DNA of 18,109 nucleotides, taken from Bacteroidales bacterium UBA2030. GTDB lineage: Bacteria; Bacteroidota; Bacteroidia; Bacteroidales; TTA-H9. The notes under the pieces are model-generated. The model was given only the letters and a program-made list of their open reading frames with translations, was not told the DNA's origin and did not search any database. The translations under genes were made by a program, and so were the position numbers. How positions within the stretch are numbered: position 1 is the first letter of the stretch; the number at the start of each line of letters is the position of its first letter. Below are positions 1 through 6,094 of the stretch, piece after piece. The DNA lies in the NCBI GenBank assembly GCA_002332755.1, contig DDBO01000092.1:1-18109 (forward strand), written 5' to 3'.

Positions 1-24
1 GTTCCAAGTTCCAGGTTCCGGGTT
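1..24. repeat. Short 7-bp-period GTTCC repeat at the left edge
   Basis: GTTCC recurs at positions 1, 8 and 15, followed by a degenerate GTTTT at about 22, giving a 7-bp period (GTTCCAA, GTTCCAG, GTTCCGG). The array is cut by the window start, so its true length is unknown. It lies in non-coding DNA beyond the 3' end of the methyltransferase gene. Similar degenerate GTTCC strings are found between genes in Bacteroidota assemblies (from memory). No function is inferred. Confidence 0.55.
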
Positions 25-208
25 TTGTATTGACCCTCTGCATCATTATATTCTAATATGCAATTTTAGTTCATGGAATTGATTATCAGTTGTGTGGAGG
101 TTGTGGTTTTTCTTGAGGTTTGTACACGAGATATGAAGGGAATAGTGGGATGAGAGTAAAGTGGTTTCCTATCCTTATGCGAATTGGGATTGGTGTATGT
201 ATAGGGTT
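25..208. other. Non-coding spacer downstream of the trmJ-like gene
   Basis: No convincing reading frame, RNA gene or promoter was found here. It is AT-rich and lies 3' of a minus-strand gene. I looked for a terminator hairpin with a T-run on the minus strand and saw none. Confidence 0.5.
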
Positions 209-925
209 TTACTCGTGTTTTGGGTCTTCAAGTTTAAGGGCATCAAGGAGTTTTCCTGTAATGGAATGAATAAGGTTTACGTCGTCGCGGCCCAGTTCGG
301 TTAGACGTTCCATTATGCGGCCATAAATCAGTCTGTTGGGACCCAGGTCGAGGTGGTGAAGCAATACATTGATGCGCTTCAGCAAAGCACTCATGCTTGC
401 CTCGCTGGCAGGATGAAATTTCTTCAGTTTGAGCCCCTTTATGCTAAACTCACTAAGTTCGTAAGCATAAATCATTACACTCTGAGCCAGATTTAACGAT
501 GGATAGTAGGTTTGCAGGGGCACTTTTGAAATGCGGTGGCAAAGTGAAATTTCTTCGTTGGTAAGGCCACTTTCTTCACGCCCGAATACAATGGCCAGAT
601 GATGAATAGTCCCTGACTTTTTGGAAAGAAAGGCAGGAAGGTCGGGGCACAAAAGTATATCCTCTTTTACATTGCGTTTTTTGGCAGATGTTGCAATGGA
701 AAAATCAATGTCAGCCAATGCTTCTTTTAACGTGCTGAATATCTTAGCGTTTTCCAGGATTTCATTTGAAGCATGGGCCAACATGCGGGCTTCCATACTC
801 AGATGATCACAGGGTTTGACCAGTCGCAAATCGTCGAAGCCCATGGTTTTGATGGCACGCGCAGCTGCCCCTACATTGGCAGGGACAGCTGGCTCCACCA
901 GGATAAAACTGATTTTCAGTGTCAT
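209..925 (-). CDS. trmJ: tRNA 2'-O-methyltransferase, TrmJ-like (SPOUT/TrmH family)
   Basis: This 238-residue protein carries the three SPOUT knot motifs in order. They are an N-terminal PANVGAAARAIKTMG with Asn17 and Arg23, a central IVFGREESGLTNEE with Arg116 and Glu117, and PSLNLAQSVMIYAYEL with Ser143 and Asn145. This layout matches TrmJ, which methylates the 2'-OH of nucleotide 32 in tRNAs using S-adenosylmethionine in the cytosol. The C-terminal extension of about 75 residues also fits TrmJ better than the shorter TrmL. It is the second gene of a minus-strand pair, with its ATG 5 bp after the stop of the metallopeptidase gene, so it is probably co-transcribed. There is no clear Shine-Dalgarno sequence. 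The family is secure; the exact target nucleotide is inferred from homology. Confidence 0.87.
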   Translation of the reverse strand: MTLKISFILVEPAVPANVGAAARAIKTMGFDDLRLVKPCDHLSMEARMLAHASNEILENAKIFSTLKEALADIDFSIATSAKKRNVKEDILLCPDLPAFLSKKSGTIHHLAIVFGREESGLTNEEISLCHRISKVPLQTYYPSLNLAQSVMIYAYELSEFSIKGLKLKKFHPASEASMSALLKRINVLLHHLDLGPNRLIYGRIMERLTELGRDDVNLIHSITGKLLDALKLEDPKHE

Positions 926-930
926 CCCAA

Positions 931-2979
931 TTATTTATTCTGTAAATATTTCAAAGCTTCACGTGACGATTCAAGCAAAGGCTCCACCGAAAGACCTTCA
1001 CCTGTAGCAATTTTAAGCCAGAGTTCGGGAATGAGTCTTCCCTGGCTAAAAATACGCTGAACCTCGTCGGCAAACACCTTGCCTTTTAATTGTTTTTCGA
1101 GTTGAAATTCTATAAGATGCCCCATAGGATAGGCCGAAAGGTATAGCGGGTTATCAATCATGTGGGAATAAATAGCAAGAATAGGTTCATCCTTCTTCCC
1201 AAAGTTTTCTGCAAAATATTGGTTCCATACATCTTTGGCAATAGTCATAACAGCCTCTTTAACTTCAGCAGGCTTTGCATCGGGATGCTTATACAGCCAT
1301 TTCCATAATTTAATGTCTACCATTGAAACTCCCATAATTTCATAACATGACCAGAGGTTGTCTAAAGTTTGCAGGTATTCTTTTTTCGGATTGGTTTCTT
1401 TTAATCCCAGAACATCAAGGTCGCGTTTTTGGAAAACAAAGGCAAGAGCCTCGGTGAAGGCAGTATTAGGGACTCCGTGCAAGGTATAATAATCCACATC
1501 ATGCAAAGAAATTGTTTGTTCAACGGTATGTCCAAATTCGTGCATGGCTATGTTGAAGCCTTTATAATTCATGCCACTGGCAGGGATGCGGGTTCTCAGC
1601 AAAGCATTGTCTTTGCGCATTTCTCCCCCCCATGCATGCCCGGCGCCACGTGAATTTTCAACTTGAATTCTGGAGGCGATGAATTCGGCTTTTTCTTTTG
1701 TCCATCCCAAAGAACCTAGAATTGAGGGAATTTCTTTGGAGAATGCTTCTGCATTGGCGAATCGTCGGGTGGTTATTGCATCAAGTTTCTCTGAAGGAAT
1801 GCTGCTGCGTGCTTTAAATCCATCATACCAGATATCGAAGGGCTCCAGTGGTCTACCCAGCCTCTGGCTGATGAGTTTTGCTGTTTCTTTGACCTCAGCT
1901 GATGAAAGCAGGGTGGCAAACAGTTTTTCTACTTCATCAACAGAAATCTCAAACTCTCCTTCAAATTTCCGCTGAATGAAGGTTGGAAGGTTGGGGCTGT
2001 AAGGATCCATGGCCTTGAGTGCCTTAAACTGGTTGATGACGTGTTGATATCTTACATCAGGTTCGGCCATTCCTTCAACCGGGTTGCCATCCAGTTTCAA
2101 TTGATTGTTGAAAGGATTCCAGGTGTATTTCTCATTATTGATGACTTCTTTGGGGATGCTTTGGTCGATAATACGTTTCATTACCTGATAAATCATCTGC
2201 TGACGCTCAAGTCCCTGAGCGCCATCTGCATAGCGAGCCTTAATTTCATCCCTTAAGCCCCAATGGCTTATTAGTTTTAAGTCTTTCGGAAAAAGCCTTT
2301 CGCCTTTATCGTTTTCAAGATTACCCAGGTAAATATTGTACTCACTGATATAGGTATCAGCGGCAGTATTGGCTGTTGTAAAATTCTGTATTAATTCGGA
2401 CGGAATACGACTGGTAAACATGTCGCCCATGCGTGCATATGCCCATTCAAGCCGGCTCCAAGATGGGCCTTTCTCCGTTTTCTCCTTTAGGCTATAATTG
2501 GGGAAATTGAGTATAGTAATAAACGCAATTTTGTTGGCAAAAAGGTCCTCCGTGAGGTGTGCGGCTGGATTGAACCCCCCAAAAAGCTCATCCACAGGAG
2601 TAACCGGGCCCCAGTCGAGATGGAGGGGACGTAGCAATTCTTTGTTGAGAAGCAGGAAGTAGCCATTAAGCATCTCGAAACCATAAGATAATTTGTTGAA
2701 CAATTGCAGACGCAGACTGTCGTTTCCAGCATAGTTTTCGATGCATAATTGCATAAAGTCTTTCTCGGTGCCGTCGGTTGGCCTCCAAAGTGCAGCTGCC
2801 TGACTGATGCCTTTCTCCATTTTTTCGCGGTCAGCATTTCCCCAACGCTGGGTTAAAGTATCAAGAATAGCTGAAATAGCCCTTTGGCTAATAGTAGCCT
2901 CAGGCGCTTTTTCTTTGGATGTGCAGGCCCCAAGGGCAAACATTAGGATTAGCATACTGAAAATAGAATATCTTCTCAT
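931..2979 (-). CDS. Zinc metallopeptidase lipoprotein, gluzincin (M3-like)
   Basis: A 682-residue exported protein. It opens with a lipoprotein signal MRRYSIFSMLILMFALGA followed by Cys19 (lipobox LGAC). The mature N terminus continues TSKEKAPE, charged residues that could favour surface exposure in Bacteroidota. The catalytic site is HEFGH at His480-His484 with Glu481. A downstream Glu510 in TAFTEALAF is the likely third zinc ligand, which makes this a clan MA gluzincin. The C-terminal PLYLSAYPMGHL and GRLIPELWLK stretches recall M3 oligopeptidases, but I cannot assign a family firmly. It probably trims peptides in the envelope, and a peptide-transporter gene lies divergently next to it. The frame can be extended 9 codons to a TTG at 3006, but that TTG is part of the putative -7 box, so ATG 2979 is chosen. 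Confidence 0.8.
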   Translation of the reverse strand: MRRYSIFSMLILMFALGACTSKEKAPEATISQRAISAILDTLTQRWGNADREKMEKGISQAAALWRPTDGTEKDFMQLCIENYAGNDSLRLQLFNKLSYGFEMLNGYFLLLNKELLRPLHLDWGPVTPVDELFGGFNPAAHLTEDLFANKIAFITILNFPNYSLKEKTEKGPSWSRLEWAYARMGDMFTSRIPSELIQNFTTANTAADTYISEYNIYLGNLENDKGERLFPKDLKLISHWGLRDEIKARYADGAQGLERQQMIYQVMKRIIDQSIPKEVINNEKYTWNPFNNQLKLDGNPVEGMAEPDVRYQHVINQFKALKAMDPYSPNLPTFIQRKFEGEFEISVDEVEKLFATLLSSAEVKETAKLISQRLGRPLEPFDIWYDGFKARSSIPSEKLDAITTRRFANAEAFSKEIPSILGSLGWTKEKAEFIASRIQVENSRGAGHAWGGEMRKDNALLRTRIPASGMNYKGFNIAMHEFGHTVEQTISLHDVDYYTLHGVPNTAFTEALAFVFQKRDLDVLGLKETNPKKEYLQTLDNLWSCYEIMGVSMVDIKLWKWLYKHPDAKPAEVKEAVMTIAKDVWNQYFAENFGKKDEPILAIYSHMIDNPLYLSAYPMGHLIEFQLEKQLKGKVFADEVQRIFSQGRLIPELWLKIATGEGLSVEPLLESSREALKYLQNK

Positions 2980-3003
2980 AAAGGTCGATTTTGGTAGTTG
3001 TTG

Positions 3004-3011
3004 CAAAATTA
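3004..3011 (-). promoter_or_regulatory. -7 promoter box for the metallopeptidase-trmJ unit
   Basis: The minus strand reads TAATTTTG, matching the Bacteroidota -7 consensus TAnnTTTG, 24 bases before the chosen ATG at 2979. No good TTTG -33 element lies about 20 bp upstream, so strength is uncertain. Confidence 0.45.
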
Positions 3012-3056
3012 ATGGGTTTATATGTGTAGTTGGCTATCATAATTAGCAAGTCGGTA

Positions 3057-3085
3057 TTTGGCACAAAGGAAAAAACCTATATTTG
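3057..3085 (+). promoter_or_regulatory. Promoter of the POT transporter gene
   Basis: TTTG at 3057-3060 and TATATTTG at 3078-3085 match the -33 and -7 elements of the Bacteroidota primary sigma factor, with a 17-bp spacer. The -7 box lies 39 bases before the ATG. It faces away from the metallopeptidase promoter, forming a short divergent control region. Confidence 0.6.
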
Positions 3086-3124
3086 CAGCATCAGACCTGA
3101 TAAACAATAAAAACAAACAAGTCT

Positions 3125-4654
3125 ATGCTGAAAAAACATCCACAAGGATTACTTGCTGCTGCACTCGCCAATATGGGCGAGCGTTTTGGTTTTTACACCA
3201 TGATGGCCATTTTGGTTTTATTCCTGCAGGCTAAATTTGGACTTTCGGGAACCAACGCAGGCCTGATCTACTCCATTTTCTATTTCTCCATCTACATTTT
3301 AGCTTTTGTTGGGGGACTAATAGCCGATAAGACCCGCAATTATAAAGGAGTGATACTTATTGGCCTTATTGTAATGGCTACCGGTTATTTGATTCTTGCC
3401 TTGCCAACCCCCACACCTTCGCCGCATCGGACCCTATTGCTCATTCTTTCCTGCTTTGGTCTTTTTACGATTGCATTTGGGAACGGGTTATTTAAAGGCA
3501 ACTTACAGGCACTGGTCGGCCAGATGTATGATAATTCGGAATATAGTAAAATGCGTGATTCGGGCTTTTCTATTTTCTACATGTTTATCAATGTGGGTGC
3601 CCTGTTTGCTCCTATCTTTGCAGTAGGTACACGTAACTGGTGGCTCGAACACAATGTTTTTCAATATAATAGCAGCCTGCCTGAGCTGTGTTATGCTCAT
3701 CTGAATGGCACAATCACCCCGGAGGCTAATGAACGTTTTGTAAGCCTGGCTCAGGAAGTGAGTGGTGCACCCGTACCCGACTTAACCGCTTTTGCCAATA
3801 CATATTTAAATGTTTTCACCACAGGCTTCCATTACGCTTTCATGTTTTCAATTGTAGCTATGCTTATTTCGCTTACTATATATGTGGTTAATAAAAGGAG
3901 ATTCCCCAATCCTGCTCCGAGGGTTAAATCCACTTCTGGAATGTCAAAAGATGAAATGGATCCGGCCGAGGTAAAGCAGCGCCTTTACGCCCTTTTTGCC
4001 GTGTTTGCTGTGGTAATTTTCTTTTGGTTTTCTTTCCATCAGAATGGCCTCACCCTCACCTACTTTGCCAAAGACTACACTGACCTTAGCGGCATAGCCA
4101 TCAATTTGGGCATAGTTACCATTAAAGGGGCTGAGATTTTTCAATCCATTAATCCCTTCTTCATTGTGTTTCTCACTCCCATTATTATGGCTTTTTTTGG
4201 TTGGCTTAGGGCTAAGGGTATGGAACCTTCTACACCGAAAAAGATTGCCATCGGCATGGGTATAGCTGCTACTGCCTATTTGGTTATGACTCTGGCTTCA
4301 ATGGGTTTGCCTTCTAAACAAGAAGTTATTGCCATGGGTGGACTTTCAGATGCACAAAGAGTTACTCCCTGGCTTCTTGTGGGCACTTATTTTATTCTCA
4401 CTGTGGCCGAATTGTTTATTAGCCCGCTGGGTATTTCCTTTGTTTCCAAAGTAGCCCCCCCTCAATATCAGGGAATCATGCAGGGCGGTTGGTTGGGTGC
4501 CACTGCCATTGGCAATCAGTTGCTCTTTATTGGTGCCGTTTTGTATGATAGTGTTCCTTTGTGGATGACATGGAGCGTATTTGTTGTAGCTTGTCTTCTC
4601 TCGATGATGACCATGCTCTTTATGCTCAAATGGCTTGAAAGAGTTGCAAAATAA
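3125..4654 (+). CDS. POT/PTR-family peptide transporter (MFS), variant motifs
   Basis: A 509-residue polytopic membrane protein of the proton-dependent oligopeptide transporter family, expected to import di- or tripeptides across the inner membrane. Diagnostic parts are the TM1 segment NMGERFGFY (residues 16-24), GNGLFKGNLQALVG with conserved Lys124, and FSIFYMFINVGAL. Two hallmark carboxylates differ: the first Glu of ExxERFxYY is Asn16, and the Glu of the TM7 FWxxxEQ motif is His305 (FWFSFHQ). A hydrophilic insert of about 70 residues (roughly 160-232) separates the two N-terminal-half helices before FHYAFMFSIVAML. The gene stands alone between its own promoter and a terminator, divergent from an envelope peptidase, which fits peptide scavenging. 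Fold and family are secure; substrate and coupling ion are not. Confidence 0.85.
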   Translation: MLKKHPQGLLAAALANMGERFGFYTMMAILVLFLQAKFGLSGTNAGLIYSIFYFSIYILAFVGGLIADKTRNYKGVILIGLIVMATGYLILALPTPTPSPHRTLLLILSCFGLFTIAFGNGLFKGNLQALVGQMYDNSEYSKMRDSGFSIFYMFINVGALFAPIFAVGTRNWWLEHNVFQYNSSLPELCYAHLNGTITPEANERFVSLAQEVSGAPVPDLTAFANTYLNVFTTGFHYAFMFSIVAMLISLTIYVVNKRRFPNPAPRVKSTSGMSKDEMDPAEVKQRLYALFAVFAVVIFFWFSFHQNGLTLTYFAKDYTDLSGIAINLGIVTIKGAEIFQSINPFFIVFLTPIIMAFFGWLRAKGMEPSTPKKIAIGMGIAATAYLVMTLASMGLPSKQEVIAMGGLSDAQRVTPWLLVGTYFILTVAELFISPLGISFVSKVAPPQYQGIMQGGWLGATAIGNQLLFIGAVLYDSVPLWMTWSVFVVACLLSMMTMLFMLKWLERVAK

Positions 4655-4678
4655 ATTTCCTGTCTATTTATGTTCGAG

Positions 4679-4706
4679 AAACCGGAGGATTACACTCCGG
4701 TTTTTT
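4679..4706 (+). terminator. Intrinsic terminator after the POT gene
   Basis: A perfect 9-bp stem, AAACCGGAG pairing with CTCCGGTTT around a 7-base loop, runs directly into six T residues 25 bp after the stop codon. This is a standard rho-independent terminator. Confidence 0.9.
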
Positions 4707-5017
4707 ATTTCTTAAATTTCAAAATGGTAGCTGTTTTATGATTCTTCAATCAAAGTACCACGCGTAGATTACCAGATAAAGTATGCTTTATGGGCCTCTC
4801 CGGGTGTGCGATATTTTAGAGCCAATGCTATTATTATATTTTGCATCAGTGAAGTGCCTGATAAACAAATATCCTGACGCCGTTATGAAAATTCAGTAGT
4901 AGTATTATTGAACTGTGGCACCTCGATTTTGAGTCATGGAAACTGAAAGAATTTGGCTGAGTAACTTCATTTCAGTTTCGTGAGAGAATGTAAATATGCC
5001 ATGTATTGGGTAGCGAC
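4707..5017. other. Intergenic region with one inverted repeat
   Basis: About 310 bp between the transporter terminator and the radical SAM gene. No reading frame of useful length, no tRNA-like cloverleaf and no riboswitch I can name. The only structure I see is the 10-bp inverted repeat listed separately at 4939-4979. Confidence 0.5.
4939..4979. repeat. 10-bp perfect inverted repeat upstream of the radical SAM gene
   Basis: GAAACTGAAA at 4939-4948 is the exact reverse complement of TTTCAGTTTC at 4970-4979, separated by 21 bases. It sits about 40 bp upstream of the -7 box at 5018. It could be a regulator-binding site or a structured upstream element. There is no T-run after it, so it is not an obvious terminator. 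Confidence 0.5.
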
Positions 5018-5025
5018 TATCTTTG
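5018..5025 (+). promoter_or_regulatory. -7 promoter box for the radical SAM gene
   Basis: TATCTTTG matches TAnnTTTG and lies 19 bases before the ATG at 5045. It falls inside the TTG-initiated extension of the frame, which argues that translation begins at 5045. I see no convincing -33 element. Confidence 0.5.
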
Positions 5026-5044
5026 TGCCGGAAAAGTTAGTCTT

Positions 5045-6001
5045 ATGAGCCAACCCGGGATATTTTCATGGGGGGACACACGTCCGTTTTATTCCCAAAA
5101 GGCATATTTTCTTCAAAAATTTGGGGGAAGGGTTCAAAAACTCTCGGTAGATGGAGGTTTTACCTGCCCTAACCGCGATGGCACAAAGGGCTGGGGCGGA
5201 TGTACCTATTGCAACAATGATGCATTTAATCCTTCCTATTGTAGTCCTCGCAAGAGTATCAGGCAGCAGCTCGAAGAAGGAAAAGCTTTTCATGCATGGC
5301 GTTATCGAAGGGCGGTGAGTTATCTGGCCTATTTTCAGGCTTATTCCAATACATATGCCCACTTCGAAACCTTAAGGAAAATGTATGAGGAAGCACTCTC
5401 TGTAGACGGTATCATTGGTCTGGTAATATCCACCCGGGCCGATTGTGTTGATAATCAGTTATTGGCTTATCTTGAAAATCTTGCTAATAAATATTACATA
5501 CACTTGGAATATGGCATAGAATCGTGTTACGATGAGACATTAAAAAGCATCAATCGTGGGCACGACTTTGCAACAGTTGCCCGGGCAATTCAGGAGACGG
5601 CCGGACGAGGCTTGCCTGTTGGGGGACATCTTATTCTGGGCTTACCTGGCGAAACCCGTCAGATGATGGCTGCATGCGTACATACTATTTCTGATCTGCC
5701 CCTTACGAGTATTAAATTGCACCAGCTACAGATAATAAGAGGAACTGTACTGGAGGCTAAATACCGAAAATCTCCAGAGGAATTCTCTCTTTTCAACAGA
5801 GATGAATATATAGATTTTGTAGTGCAATGGGTTAGTCGGCTCAGGCCAGATATTGTGATAGAGCGGTTCACGGCAGAAGCTCCACCCCGGCTTGTTGTAG
5901 CTCCTGATTGGGGGCTGGAGAGAGCAGATGAATTGCAGCGCAGCATTGAGAGGAGGTTCAGGGAGTTAGGCTTATGGCAAGGGAAAAATTACATAAATTA
6001 A
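5045..6001 (+). CDS. Radical SAM protein, YhcC/YtqA family (TIGR01212-like)
   Basis: A 318-residue protein with the radical SAM cluster-binding cysteines in the unusual spacing Cys41-x11-Cys53-x2-Cys56, inside FTCPNRDGTKGWGGCTYC. This string is characteristic of the YhcC/YtqA family and resembles the radical SAM part of Elp3. Other family features are GIESCYDETLKSINRGHDF, GGHLILGLPGET and a C-terminal VIERFTAEAPPRLVVAPDW. The protein should bind a 4Fe-4S cluster and S-adenosylmethionine in the cytosol; its substrate is not established in any organism I know of. It stands alone between two promoters. The frame extends 13 codons upstream to a TTG at 5006, but a -7 box lies inside that extension, so the ATG is preferred. 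Confidence 0.87.
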   Translation: MSQPGIFSWGDTRPFYSQKAYFLQKFGGRVQKLSVDGGFTCPNRDGTKGWGGCTYCNNDAFNPSYCSPRKSIRQQLEEGKAFHAWRYRRAVSYLAYFQAYSNTYAHFETLRKMYEEALSVDGIIGLVISTRADCVDNQLLAYLENLANKYYIHLEYGIESCYDETLKSINRGHDFATVARAIQETAGRGLPVGGHLILGLPGETRQMMAACVHTISDLPLTSIKLHQLQIIRGTVLEAKYRKSPEEFSLFNRDEYIDFVVQWVSRLRPDIVIERFTAEAPPRLVVAPDWGLERADELQRSIERRFRELGLWQGKNYIN

Positions 6002-6048
6002 ATCTTTATTTTCTTTTATTGAAGTTTCCGCTTTGAATAAAAAAGTAT

Positions 6049-6056
6049 TATGTTTG
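6049..6056 (+). promoter_or_regulatory. -7 promoter box for the secreted repeat protein
   Basis: TATGTTTG matches TAnnTTTG, 38 bases upstream of the ATG at 6095. TTTC at 6025-6028 is 20 bp further upstream and could serve as a weak -33 element. Confidence 0.55.
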
Positions 6057-6094
6057 TACTCCCAATTTCTGTTTATTAACCAAAATTTAATGTT

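Noticed and set aside
2980..3006. TTG-initiated extension of the metallopeptidase
   Set aside because: The TTG is part of a TAATTTTG box, and the ATG at 2979 yields a standard lipoprotein signal of 18 residues.
4707..5017. Small RNA or riboswitch in the long intergenic region
   Set aside because: Apart from one inverted repeat, I could not identify conserved riboswitch cores, a T-run terminator or a promoter pair that would delimit an RNA gene.
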